Made by a program: the position numbers and the translations under genes. From assembly GCF_022376445.1 (NCBI RefSeq), contig NW_025954964.1, positions 310,001-374,000 of the forward strand: a DNA stretch of 64,000 nt, given 5' to 3'. Of the stretch, positions 35,731 to 47,505 are shown one piece after another; position 1 is the first letter of the stretch, and every line of letters starts with the position of its first letter. This DNA is from Fomitopsis serialis. Taxonomy: Eukaryota > Basidiomycota > Agaricomycetes > Polyporales > Fomitopsidaceae. The notes below the pieces were generated by a model that searched no databases, was not told the origin of the DNA, and saw only the letters and a list, made by a program, of their open reading frames with translations.

Positions 35731-36678
35731 ATGGGTCGGTGGCGCGCGTCCAGACCGTTAAGTACTACCCCATCGTCGCCCTCGCCGTCATCCTCACCCC
35801 GTCCGCCTTGCTTTCCGAATTTTACTGCACAACACAAGTCGACGATGACAACCTGGGCATACCACCCAACTCCCACCCCTGGTTCCGCGAGCCCTCCCTG
35901 AAGCGCAAAACACTGGAGGACGACGACATCTCTGTCGTCGAGTTTCCCCAGACGCGGCCCGTGGCGCAGCGTCCAAAACGTCGCAGGTGCGACAATATCG
36001 AGCATGGGCTCGCACAGATGACGCTGAACCGTTCCTCGGTCTCACCGCCACCGCCTCCATCGAGGTTCAACCCGATTGTCGAGCTGCCGCCTGCGGCTCA
36101 AGTACCTCAAAATTCGTACTATGAGTCTATGGCGCATGCTCCATCAGTTCAGGAGACGATGCCACCTCTGTTGATGAGCGTGCCGTCGCCCGTGGTCCTC
36201 CCTGGTTCCGTCGAGGAGCCCGCGTCCCCTGAACAGACGAGGGATGTGCCGGACGTGCGAATGAAGATACCCTCTTGGTACGAGGTGGAGAAGGACCGTG
36301 AGTTGCTCCTCGTTGCACGCCATATAAGCTGCACTCACCCACCCAGCAGGCATCGTCATCACAGATTTGGAGGACTCTGATACGGAAGACCAGGAGGAGA
36401 GGAAGGGTTCTCGCGCGGACGCAGAGTACACCGTGTCTACTGCGCTCCTCGACCGTTTACCCATACATGCGCCGTCCTTGCCCCCGCCTAGCTCAGACTC
36501 GGATCCCAGTAAGGCACTCGTGCTGTTCAGACCGCTCGTCGTCGCGAGTGCCGCCGAGCGAGAGACAGATGCATCACCAGGGGATGGAAGGCAGGACGAT
36601 ATGGAGTCGGATGCACCGACGATGGATTTGGACACACCAATGGATGTAGACGATGCCATGGACATTGAACCACTATAG
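35731..36678 (+). CDS. Hypothetical acidic, probably nuclear protein
   Basis: Begins with MGRWRASRPLSTTPSSP at 35731. One missing T in the TTTT run near 35820 is needed to continue into the long frame VDDDNLGIPPNSHPWFREPS. The protein has a basic nuclear-localisation-like cluster (RPKRRRCD), Pro-rich stretches, and IPSWYEVEKD joined by an intron (from 36300) to RIVITDLEDSDTEDQEER. It ends in an acidic tail DLDTPMDVDDAMDIEPL, stop 36676-36678. No domain recognised. The composition is that of a disordered nuclear regulator; this is inference. Start placement is uncertain. Confidence 0.55.
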
Positions 36679-37060
36679 CAATTCATAATACAAGCTTATC
36701 GAACGAGCACGATTGAACGAAAGAACGACAGAGTCATAGACAACGAGAGCGAATCAACGCTGAGGGTGTATTTCCTACGAGGACGGTATTAGAAGACGGC
36801 AAGGCTCTAACAGACGGTCGGCGAACGAGTCTAAACATAGATGCAGAAATAGCAACCGAGATGGCCACAAAAGCAGATCGACAGGGGATACATGAAAGCG
36901 GAGGGTGTTGTACAGCATGAAAGACGAATTCATCTTCTTGACGACTCGGGACCCGTACCGTAGCGCATAAGATCTCCAGCGCGCGACTGCAGGTCCCCCT
37001 TGAGCGACCCGGATATGCCCATCACATTGCGATCGTCAGGATACAACCGCTCCACGTTGT
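36679..37060. other. Intergenic, convergent 3' ends
   Basis: About 380 bp between the acidic hypothetical and the NF-YA stop; nothing recognised. Confidence 0.5.
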
Positions 37061-38510
37061 TCACATACGATGGTGGTGGCGCGCATGCGCGTGCGGGTGA
37101 GGGACATGGTGCATCTGCATGTATGGCGCGCGGAGGTTGATCGAAGACGACGAGGCGGGTCCCGGCTGCGAGATGGGCTGTGCGGACGTGTTTGAAAGGT
37201 GGCTCCCCATACTGGACGAGGCGGTCGGGCCCATGTGCCGAGAGTGGTCGTGCTGCCCGTGCTCCTGATGGGAGTGTCCGTGCGTCGCGTGCTCGCGACC
37301 CCGCAATGCGTCCGACATGCTGGGGTGCGGCGACAGTGGCGTAGGAGTAGTGGGGTGGGAGAGGGAGTGTTGGTATCCGACGCTCAGGAGGCTGATGGGC
37401 CCAGCATTATGCCCGAGCGATAATTGGTTGTCGAACGGCGTGCGCATTGCTTGGTGATTCTGGTGAGGCTGCGGTTGCGGTTGCGGTTGCGGTTGCGATT
37501 GCGATTGCGGCTGGCCCTGGAAGTGAGACGATGGTTGCATGTGCACGGGCGACTGCATTTGAGGCTGAGGCTTGCTCTTTTGCGCGTGGGACGATGATTG
37601 CGGCTGTTGCTGGAGTTGCGGCTGCGTGGGCACCTGTATCTGAGGCCGGGCAGGCTGCGGTCGGGGCTGAAGAGGAGGCTGGGCCGGACGCTGGTCAGAT
37701 CTGACCTCTGGGAGCTGCACCTGGGGCGGAGCAGCGAAGGCGGGCTTAACCTCGAGAGGACTGTCGATAGACATGTCCGCATCCTTGTCGGTGTCCTTAT
37801 CCGTGTCTTTCTCGATGAGTTCTGCGTCGTCGTCGTCGCCGTTCTGGGACGTGGACGCGGAGGGGCCTGCCTCAACGGCCTGGCTGGCCTTTTGTGCGGC
37901 TATCTCCTCTGCGGTGAGGAATCGTCCGCCAGGACCGCGGGGGCGGCGCATGGCATGCTTGTGGCGCGATTCGTGTAAGTAGGGCTGGACGACGGAGCGT
38001 ACATAAGTTGGACTGGATCGACAGGAGATACGGTTGGAGCATACCTTTCTCTGCCTGGATAGCCTGTGAAGCTCTTCGATACGGGCGCGGGCTACCCGCC
38101 TTTTGAGGATGCGATAGTACTGCTTTGCGTTGACGTACAGGGGCTCTTCATCTAGCGGTGGGTCATCCTGGATCTGGTCGACAGGAGGCTCCTGCTCGCG
38201 TTGGTCGCGGGTGTGGGTGTCCGGCTGCGACTGGGTGTGCTGTTGCTGCTGCTGATGGTGAAGAAAGAGGCCATGGGGAGACGGTGGGATGGGGGTCGAC
38301 GCGGGGGACTGGTGGGGGGATGGCTGGCGGGACTGATGGGGCGGGGGCTGCTGCTGTTGCTGGTGTTGTTGCTGGGGGTAAAAGTTGTATAGATGGGGCT
38401 GATGGTGGGCTGTGAGGGCGGGGGTCAGTGGGCCGGCAGGACGAGGAGAGAGGGGACGAACGGTACTGATGGTATGTATTTGGGTTGAAGAGGTGATCGA
38501 CGGGATCCAT
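37061..38510 (-). CDS. HAP2: CCAAT-binding factor subunit NF-YA / HAP2
   Basis: Sequence-specific subunit of the trimeric CCAAT-binding complex in the nucleus. The conserved core is intact: EPLYVNAKQYYRILKRRVAR and ARIEELHRLSRQRK form the subunit-association helix. An intron of about 66 nt then leads to PYLHESRHKHAMRRPRGPGG RFLTAEE, the DNA-binding part. The N-terminal region is Gln/Pro-rich. The long C-terminal tail is rich in Gln-Pro dipeptides (QSQSQPQPQPQPQPHQ) and His, likely an activation domain, ending at 37061-37063. The ATG at 38510 (MDPVDHLFNPNTYHQ) is followed by an intron whose phase does not fit perfectly by eye, possibly another missing base. Divergent from the SAP protein, 145 bp between ATGs. 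Confidence 0.88.
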
Positions 38511-38655
38511 TGCAGCTGGCGACTGGTCGACGGACGAGGGCCGCTGATTGGGCAACCACGGCGAGGCGCGTCCCCCCTCCCATTGGCCGCCCGTCCACGT
38601 GCCTCGCCACATCCGCCACAACCGCTGTGGCTCTCCTCTCTCGTCCACCGCCGCC

Positions 38656-39694
38656 ATGGACGCAAAGCTGTGAGTCCCCCGTTCTCGTCCCCTCCACCGC
38701 GCTCACCGTCCACAGCAAAGCACTCAAGGTCGTCGACCTCAAGGACATCCTCACTCGCGCAGCCGTCTCCATCCCCAGCAAGTCCAACAAGAACGACCTC
38801 ATCGCGCGCATTCTCGCGTCTCCCGCCGCCCTCGACGTGTACAACGCGCAGCACTCGCCGAAAGCACCCGACGCGGTGCCCGGCCAGCCTGAAAAACAAC
38901 AGACGCAGCCCGAACGCGACGAGGTAGTGTGTCTTTCCGTCTTCCTGTCGCGGCGTGCTAAGGTATATTCTGTAGCTACCTTCCGAGCCAGCCCCACAGT
39001 AAGTCCTCACTCTGCTCTACTCACTGGCGACTCTCACAGCCGTTTTCTGTAGACTTGCTCCGCCTCTGCCGCCCAAAATACGCATCCCCCTTCTCCTGCA
39101 CGTCCACAGGTGGCAACGTCGCCGCCATCAAAGCCCGCATCATCCGTTGCACACGCCGTGAGTGTTCTCCCATCATGTAACGTCCGATTGAGCTGAAGAT
39201 TATTGTAGTCGCCTTCCACAGCGGTAGCATTGGCTTCTAATGCCACTAGCACGCCCAAATCCGCGGAAGACGAAGAGTTCGAAAGGAGGAAGGCGCGAGC
39301 AGCGCGATTCGGTCTTCCGTTAGTCGAGCCAACGAAGCCGTCCGCTGAACAGATCAAGCCGGCCAAGAGCGCAAAACTTGCTGCCCCATTGCTCGACGTG
39401 AGTAATTGTGTTACACTGGGTGATAAAATGATTGACGCTCTCGTAGGACCCGAACAAGCTCGCCGCTCGTGCAGCACGGTTCGGCACCGGGCAGCCTGCT
39501 GCAGCGCAGACTACTACCGTCCAGACGAACGGCCGGAAGCGCAATGCGCCTCCGGTGGAAGCTGCCGATGAGGAGGAGTTGGAGAAGCGGAGGAAACGTG
39601 CAGAGCGCTTTGGGACATCAGTAGTTGTGAGCATTGCGGCATCTGTTCCCCATCATATACTGACTGACTGCTCATCGAGGGCACAAAGGCTTAG
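38656..39694 (+). CDS. THO1: SAP-domain protein of the Tho1/SARNP (CIP29) type
   Basis: Nuclear RNA-binding protein linked to THO/TREX-dependent mRNP assembly and export. Exon 1 is only 14 nt (MDAKL start); exon 2 from 38716 encodes the SAP domain KALKVVDLKDILTRAAVSIP SKSNKNDLIARILASP. Following short exons give a Pro/Ser/Ala linker. The family's repeated C-terminal motif then occurs three times: RKARAARFGLP, AARAARFGTG and RKRAERFGTS. The stop is placed at 39692-39694 after a last probable intron (GTKA ending), or slightly earlier if that intron is not used. About six introns, all GT-AG. Confidence 0.82.
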
Positions 39695-40027
39695 TATTAC
39701 ATATTTGTAAATGCCACCCTCAGTTCCGGCTTTTCAGATGGCATGCTTAGTGTTGTACAGTGTTGCAAGCTTGAATTTGACAGGCATTGATTCACCCTTC
39801 AGATGAATGGTACATCAAATGAGGGAAGTGAGGTTGACATTGATAACACAAACAGTTTAAAGTGCTGATTCAAAAACTCCCTTGTGGTGATCTAGTTCCT
39901 TCATTTGCATATAATAGCTGCTATCTGTGCTATGCTATTGCTATAATGCTATTCAGCACAGTCATGCATTTCGAATACATATACTGCATTCAGCTTTATG
40001 TTCATCATGTGGTGAGAGGGTGCTTGG

Positions 40028-40434
40028 TACAGTCATGCACTGGTCACTGTAACACAACTGGTCACTGTAACACCCTTGTACACCTCACCCTGCCACTTTA
40101 CCTACCCACTATTACTTTTTGCTGATGCTTGATAGAATGTACAGTCTATCTGGCTACTTCTGAAATTTTTCAAGCTGAGAAATGGTGAGTTTGGAGCAAG
40201 GTGAGTTCATTGCATTTGGGTGCCTATGTGCATGACAGCTTGACCACTCAGTGTAACACATGTTCTCAGGCCATGGAGAGTCAAACACTCAGCTTCTGGG
40301 AATTACATTTGGCAGATATATGGAAGGGATGTGTAGCAATGTTTTAAGCACAGAGACTATGGAGTTGCATTGCTAGTAGTCATAAGATTGCTTGATTACA
40401 GTTTGAGTGTTACAGTGACTGGTGCATGACTGTA
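40028..40434. mobile_element. Tc1/mariner-like MITE (407 bp)
   Basis: Inverted ends at 40028-40055 and 40407-40434 match at 26 of 28 positions. Outer ends read TACAGTCATGCACTGG and its complement, so the element is flanked by TA and starts CAGT, as in Tc1/mariner. The left end also has a local direct duplication of ACTGGTCACTGTAACAC. No transposase frame; non-autonomous. Confidence 0.65.
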
Positions 40435-40623
40435 ATCACATCTGTACTGATTCTCAAGTGAGGGTATCTACTAGGAGTACCACAACACTCAGAACTTATA
40501 ATGAATCTGGGGCTTGTGCACTCTTGGCATCCTCCTCCATCTCAGTGTGATGATATGATATATAGGCACCATATTTTTGCTTGTTTTATCCCATTTTTGC
40601 TCATTCTATATGGACTTGTACAG

Positions 40624-40787
40624 TAGACCATATTTGCTAGGACCTAGGTCACGGAACATTTGAAGTTAAGAGTGCTCCACTCTGAAGTAAGTGGAGCCAA
40701 AGTCTGCACTACACGCACACCCGAAACATGGGGGATCTGCAGTAAATGGAGTAAACCTCTTAGCAAAGTCCTAGCAAATATGGTCTA
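40624..40787. mobile_element. Short MITE with perfect 20-bp inverted ends
   Basis: TAGACCATATTTGCTAGGAC at 40624-40643 is exactly inverted at 40768-40787. Outer TA dinucleotides suggest a TA duplication (Tc1/mariner-type). Total 164 bp with no coding capacity; the interior contains a further weak stem. Confidence 0.75.
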
Positions 40788-42499
40788 AAGTGTTGTATGG
40801 TAGATTTTGCTTGGAATGGCTTTCTAGCTAGTTATGTGACAACACTGGTCACATGCTAGATTCATCTTGTGACTTGTATCATGTGCCTGCAACTGTGCCT
40901 GACTCATCCTGACCCACTCTGACTCACACATACACAGGACCTCAAATCTGGTAGCTGATGTAGTAGACCTGCTGTTATGGATCTGTTTCTTACTCGGTTG
41001 ATTTCCGAGTTAATACCAATATTACTGAGATACTAATGAGCAATAGTACTGGTTTGTATCAATGGTAACACAGAGCAAATAACTCGAAAATGTCGGAAGG
41101 GGGTTTCAGAGTAAGGAGAGCCTCTAGTTCAACTAGAACTCAAGGAAAGAGAGAGCAGTAGTTGTGACTACAGATCACAATAACAACAATCAAATAGGGA
41201 CTTTGCACCACTGCAGTGCTGATGTACAAGTACACAGTACCAGCCCCTCATTGGAGAGAGAACCTCTGATCTTGGTAAAGATTGCCCTCCAATAGAATGT
41301 TCTATTGGATTCTTTACTGCACTTTTTTCCAAGTAAAAGCAGAATAAGAGTATACAGAGGAGTAGTATACCAGTTGCTACTTCCGAAAGAAGGCTTTCTG
41401 GAATTGAAGTGTCACACAAGGAGTACAATAGAAGTCTATCAAGTCTACTCTGATCCTTATAACAACTTCAGTGGCAGTTACCGGACCTTTACCAACAGAC
41501 TTCAGTCAATGCCAATAAAGGTATGTTACTCAATGACACCCAGTGTGAAGTGATGAGCAGACAAAGGTAACAGGCAATGTACAGTGCAAAGCTATGTACA
41601 GCTTAGGTATTGTGCCACCGAGACTGTCTAGGAGTCAAGGGCAGATTGATCAGTGATCAATTGAAGAGTACATTGAGTACAGAAGTGTGGATGGTAGATG
41701 TAGATGATGAGAGATGTTCCGACTTGCTCTCGGGGATGCTCCTTTTATGCATTTCCCGAGTGCACAGCCTCCTAGCTACGAGAAATACTTAGGAAAATAC
41801 CAGAATATAGTAGAAGGCTTTGTACACTGCTTTCCGAGACCATTCAAGGCAAACAATAAGCTCACAGCCTCAAAAAGCAAGGAAGTCATGAGGCTAAGCT
41901 GTGTATTCCCGAAGCATGCCCGAGATTGCCACTGATCACCAAGGATGTGCTCTGTGATCCACAGGCATTCCTGAAGGCTGAAACATTAGCACAGCCTCAC
42001 AAAAACTCGGAAATAGTGTACTGCATGACACCAGCCTTTCCTTGAAAGCTACTCTTAGATTGCCTACAAGTTGGAATAGTGTGTCAACATATTCCGAGCT
42101 TATAGTAACCAAGCAGTAACTTTGAAGGCATCTGGTCACAAACAAGCCTAAGGAAATTAGTACCAGAAACTCGGTAATAGTCCAATCAATAGATACATAA
42201 CTAGGTGCTACAAAACACAAAAACATCAGCAAAGAAGAAAGGCAATGATAATTCCATGTGCAAGTCTTACTTTGCCATCTGTGCTCTACACAGACAATCT
42301 CCTATGAATATAGCAGTGAATACAAGATGCATGTACATGGTGCGCTACTTACTCAATTGGAATGTTGCTCATGATTGGGCACCATGTCCTGACAACCACA
42401 CAGCCTACCAGGATATGTGTAATGTTTGCACCATCAGATGGCAGCTAAATAGTGCAAAATGTGAAAGAATGCAACTCTTCACTAAATGGCCCTCTCCCC

Positions 42500-42840
42500 A
42501 GCAAGTATGTACTGGATACCTCAATAATGTATTGCCTGATAACTCAGATATTCAACATTATGCTCTCATTATAAGCAAATCACTACAAAATATTGCAGAG
42601 TGACCACAGGTAACACCCAATATGGCACTGTATCTTCAAAGTTGACTGGCAGCTTTGTATTATATTTAACTGAGTGGACATGGGTCCCATATGACCTTGC
42701 AGTACTTGATTCTGGTTGTGCTGAGGTCTTCTAATTTATTGGGAATTTATGCGACTTTTCTGGGCCCCAAACAGTAAGTTTTGTCCTCAGAATGAATATT
42801 CTGCACATTCTTGACCGCTTTTTCGAAGTCACATGATCAT
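42500..42840. repeat. Diverged repeat copy I
   Basis: Resembles 46345-46670 in the same orientation: both contain TGCTGAGGTCTTC-like sequence, GGGAATTTAT, CTGGGCCC, TTTGTCCTCAGAATGAATAT and a terminal TCACATGATCA. The order and spacing of blocks are shared, so these are homologous decayed copies of one element. Element class unknown. Confidence 0.6.
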
Positions 42841-43632
42841 GCAACTGGCTAGACCCAGTGGCCATTGTGCCCTTTCTGGTGCAGCAGAGACATGTATACA
42901 TACTCAGTGATTTGTAACTGGTGTTATCCAGGAAAATACACATTTCAGGCAACTTGTGGGAGGGCTTTTGCACAAGAAGCATCACAAAAGCTCACATTGC
43001 CCTAAATGGTGAGTCACCTTCCAAATCCAGTAATTTTCACTAAGATGAATGTCTGGTGCTCCATAAATAGCAGATAAATCAGAAGATATTCATAGAGTAC
43101 TATGGGATGTTGATGAGGCCTGTGATGTTTACAACATGTTACCATATATGGAAGGCAAGCTATAATACCATGTACAAGCATCAAACTAGCTGTCCTTGCC
43201 CATTCTGAGCTCTGTTGTGGCACCATAAAGCATTTTCATGATGTCTGACACACATGGCTATACTGTATGGGTCATATTCTCCATATCTAGGGTCAAATTG
43301 AGCAATTCAAATTCTGCAAAGTCACTGGTGTTTTCTTTTGTATTTGCATTTTCTGGCCTAACTAGCCACTATGGGGGCCCCACAAAATTACTGTAGACTC
43401 TATGGTAGACTCTATGAAACAAGGGCTACAAGTTGACTATATGATTGCCATATCTATTTGTGGGTGCTTACTGCTGCAATTAGGAATTGATTATATTGGA
43501 GCCCAGTGCTGCTGGTGAGGTCACATGCCATGTTCATCACTTTCCATATTGGAATCCAAGCTAGACATTACAGGAGCCCATAGTCCATGGGCAATTGTCA
43601 GCTACAGCATTTGTGTGGGTGTGTTGGTGTAA

Positions 43633-44234
43633 GAGCCCGTTCAGCAACCACAAGCGATCGATTCTCGCGGGTGTTTCTCCCACCAGATGAACAGAATCAC
43701 TCAGAATCGGTTTCACCAGCTTTTCCCCCCCTTGCCAGGCTGCCAGGCGTGCCGACAAGGCTCGGAAACACCCATTGACAACACATGACTTTTGATGATC
43801 ACTGCGTTCAGCCCAGTCAAGGCCCGTGAGTCCGGCCAATTTCCCGCCCATTCCCCGACACATTGCGCTCATCGAGCATGACAATGAGCGGGACATCCTC
43901 GTGACCTCGCCTAGTCTGGGCTCTGCATACACCTTACATAGATCCTCCTTGAATTTTCTTAGGGAAGTCAATGTGCTATCAGTTTTCTAATTTACATGCC
44001 CTACAATAAAATAAGGGTCTGTGCTCATTGTGAGCGACAGCGAGCAAGACCCTGTCAGTGAAGTGATGGCAACGGCACGACAAGCTCGCAACAAGCAACA
44101 CATGACTACAGGCGACTACACGCTGAATAAGCAAGGGGAAATGTCCAAGTGGGGAATCAATCTGCGCTCGGATGTACCCAGATGCCGAAGAAACACTTTC
44201 AAGAATCAATCACTCGTGGTTGCTGAACGGGCTC
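43633..44234. mobile_element. PIF/Harbinger-type MITE (602 bp) with TAA duplication
   Basis: Inverted ends start GAGCCCGTTCAGCAACCAC; the first 19 bp are perfect and similarity continues to about 48 bp. TAA flanks both sides (43630-43632 and 44235-44237). A three-base TAA duplication and a G(A/G)GCC(C/T)GTT-like terminus are hallmarks of PIF/Harbinger (Tourist-like) elements. Unlike the surrounding DNA it still has many CpGs, so it probably inserted later. The long frames inside it lack transposase motifs. Confidence 0.7.
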
Positions 44235-45699
44235 TAAGTGACATCATCTGGGAGTCTGAAATTTGAAACTCAGCTAATGATGGCATAGTAAGTGTTACTT
44301 ATCTCTGCTTATCTGGCACTCAAACAGTCACATGCACTGTGGGAAAAACCTGCCACATTGGGCTCCATGCTAAGTGTTACATTCTCTCCAGTCATAAGAA
44401 TGACTTGCTGGGGAGTGGGCCATGCATGGCAATACAATCCCAGTTGTATTCAAGTTGTCTGTCTTCTAGCTCATGAAATCATTGCTTGAATCTCACTTAT
44501 CAAATGCATTGATATATACTAGTCTGTCAGGCTAACTTCCATGCTTTACCAAGCAGTTGTCAAACCGTGACAATAACAATAACCTCACATGAGTCACACA
44601 GGCCAAGTGGAAATCATCAGGCAGTATTATAGTAGTCACAGAGGTACTTGCTCACCATCCTCATTGCAATGACACAAGACACAAGAGCATTGAATCCTGA
44701 ATATTGAGTATCCTAGAGAATCCATAATGTGCATATTTCTTGATCATAAATCTTTATTGATCATAGATAGCTATGCCAATATCTCCACACAGTCATTAAC
44801 CAATGATATGTGTGGTTGCAGACTTGTTCTTGCCCAACTGTAGCTGAGCTGCCCTGTTTCACCATGTTTGGGACATTATGTACTGTCTCAAAACTCTGAA
44901 CAATAATACTCCTTTACTATTGGGAGACTTTTGTATCATGGAATTTGTATAGGAACTGTTAATCAAGTCAATAATGACAATGATCAGAATCAATTGTATC
45001 ATTTGAACTGAGTAGGTCATATACTTCCCTACAAATTGATACTACATTGGCTTAGACCTCCCAATGTCAGAGTCTGTTTAGGCCAACTATGCTGAGTTTG
45101 TTACACTCATGATGCCTTTTCATGAACTGTAGCTCATGCTGTGGAAAAGCAGGAAGTCACATGTGTCATGTATAGCTGCAACCTTCTAGATGCAGTATTC
45201 AGGAGTGCTCATCTGCATTCCTCTCCTCATCCCATAGCCTGACATCATTCCATAGCATGTTACTGTCAATACAGATATAGGTAACAACATTCTGGCTAAA
45301 TGCATTAGGTGGGAACCTGATGTTGTTGCCTCATAATTTATACTGAGGAGTTCACATTACTAACAAATGAGGGCATCCACAGATTATCAAAGCTATGTTA
45401 CTGTCAAAGTTTCCTGATTCATGACCTGAGTGATATGTCACAGTCATGATTATGGATATCCAATGGAGAGCAAGAACCTGTAAATAAGAATTTTATCATC
45501 AACTTTTTCTTGCACAGCAGCAGGCAGTTTGCAAGAGTCTTGCACCCTTTCATATGAATGAACTGTGGTCCCATACAAGAGTATGGTACTTATGTTGCAA
45601 AGTGCTGCCAGAGCTTTGGGTGAGCACAATTACCACATATATAGTACCTCACTGATTTTCTGGGGTTTTTGGGGCTTTTCTGAGCCTACACAAGGAGGT

Positions 45700-45732
45700 T
45701 ATGTGGCCTCAGAATGAATATCCTGCACATGT
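45700..45732. repeat. Third copy of the CCTCAGAATGAATAT repeat core
   Basis: GGCCTCAGAATGAATATCC followed by TGCACAT matches the core shared by 42780-42808 and 46611-46639. Only the core is clearly conserved in this copy. Confidence 0.5.
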
Positions 45733-46344
45733 TCATGCTTTGTTCCATGCATAAGGAACTATGAAGGCTAGGGAAATTATGGGAGGGTCTGTGAAGCAGG
45801 AGCTATCACACAACTTGAATCAGGATTACTACATATGGTAGGTGCCCTCCCAATTGGGAATCTCACATTGGGCAATGCTTTGTGGGCCCAGTAAATACTG
45901 TAGAAATGATGGTATATTCAGAGTACATGATTGCATCAGTTCAAGCAATTGGCATATGGTGAATCATTAACCAGCATACATGCATTATATATGTACTGTG
46001 TCCCATTCTTGTAGTGCTATTGTGAGGCATCAAGAGTTGCTGATGCTCCTGCTCATGAACACATGGGTTATATCAGTGTTTATGTGACACAAATTGCATC
46101 TTTCCATAGCTATAGGCATTTGTGACTTTCTCCATCATTGTGTTTGTCTGCTCTGTGCTTGTATCAAAGGACAATCAGAACAGTATACATTCCTATACTC
46201 ATTGGTTCAGGGTGCTACATAAGGCAGTTGCTGGGGAAAATAGTAGAGCCACTGTGTTGTGATTGTGAATATATATCAGACATATTGGGAGCACACACAT
46301 GGCTGTGTCTAGTCATGTTGTTAAATGTGCATAACTTGCCAAAC

Positions 46345-46670
46345 CACATATGTACTGCATATTTCAATATCACACTGTCTCAATCCTCAAACATCAAAAA
46401 TTGTGCTCTCATTTAACGCAAATCACACCAAGATATCATAGCTCAGTACCCAATGTGTTACTGTATCTTGGAAGCTGACTGGCCTTGTGGCACCTGTAAT
46501 CAGGATGATGTTGACTTTATATGACCTGAAAATACTTCAGGATGGCTGCACTGAGGTCTTCAAATTTATCGGGAATTTATACAATTCTTCTGGGCCCAAA
46601 ACAGTAGGTTTTGTCCTCAGAATGAATATCCTACACATTTTTGACTGCATTGTTTTTTGCAGTCACATGA
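46345..46670. repeat. Diverged repeat copy II
   Basis: Homologous to 42500-42840 (see that entry). Its right end coincides with the return to GC-rich sequence at about 46.68 kb, so it may mark the island border. Confidence 0.6.
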
Positions 46671-46680
46671 TCAATGACGT

Positions 46681-47505
46681 GCGGTCGCAGCACTGCAGCG
46701 ATAAAACACCGCTGCGAGTGTTGTGACCAGGGCCTGCCTTGGATGGCATCTGGATGCATCCACCCATCCATGGGAAAACCATCCATGGATAAACCATCCA
46801 TGCCCACGCTCGTCTGGTGTGACAACGCGTAAGGCTGTGCTCGTAAGATATGCTGTCACTGTAACGCACTCAATATCACGCCCGCAGATGCACTGTATCC
46901 AATCTCTATTATGTGAGAGAAGTCTACAGACTGAGCATCGTAAGGCAAGTGATTAAAGAGTAAGTTGCCCAAAACGAGTAAGTGCGCTGGCGCGCAATAC
47001 GAGTAGAATGAGCAAACATAAGCAAACATACATGATTAGATATGCTGTATTGGGCAAGTCTTGATAACCCCCATTTAGGCCCGTTACACTCTCCCCCACT
47101 GGACTCGTCTCACGAGTTCAACTGGAAGACAATGAAGAGATCATGCCATGTGAACTTCTTGTGGCAGACTACTCACCTCAGGTCCAGGTAAGATCTACTG
47201 CAGTCCGGGTTTCGGAATACAATAGTCCATGTGGTGGTCCACCGAGTTTCCGTGGACAATCCACATCCTGCAGTGACCCGAGGGAAGCAACCCATGTATT
47301 GAACATCCCATTGGATGTACACAACATGATCTCCCGGGATTGAGTGTGTTCAACCTCTATGGTTGAACATACTGCAACATGCATGAAAGAAACATAGAAA
47401 AAGACGGAACATACAATCATATAGCGCCAGCGTACTACTTAACTGCACCTGAACGTACAACTCAAACCTATTCAGGGTACAGGTAAGCCTCGAAAAAGCG
47501 GACTA
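46681..47505. other. Transition region, no supported gene
   Basis: Contains a cluster of CCATCCATGG-type short inverted and direct repeats at 46738-46802 and otherwise unsupported frames. Function not apparent. Confidence 0.45.

Larger units (their letters stand above)
39700..46680. repeat. AT-rich, CpG-poor repeat island
   Basis: Sharp drop in GC between the SAP gene and about 46.68 kb. For long stretches CpG is almost absent (for example 40021-40130) while TG and CA are common, the footprint of methylated, deaminated repeats. The sub-segment about 40.98-42.2 kb keeps more CpG, mostly as CCGA/TCGG or TCGA. No convincing gene; frames are short and lack motifs. Small inverted-repeat elements and diverged repeats inside are listed separately. 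Confidence 0.75.

Noticed and set aside
37447..37978. Plus-strand Ala/Val/Leu-rich frames opposite NF-YA
   Set aside because: Antisense reading of the Gln-Pro repeat tail.
40970..42210. Possible solo LTR beginning TGTTATGGATC
   Set aside because: No matching second copy, no target duplication and no clear CA end could be found by eye.
39700..46680. tRNA or rRNA genes in the AT-rich island
   Set aside because: No internal A/B promoter boxes with a matching cloverleaf and no rRNA core motif seen.
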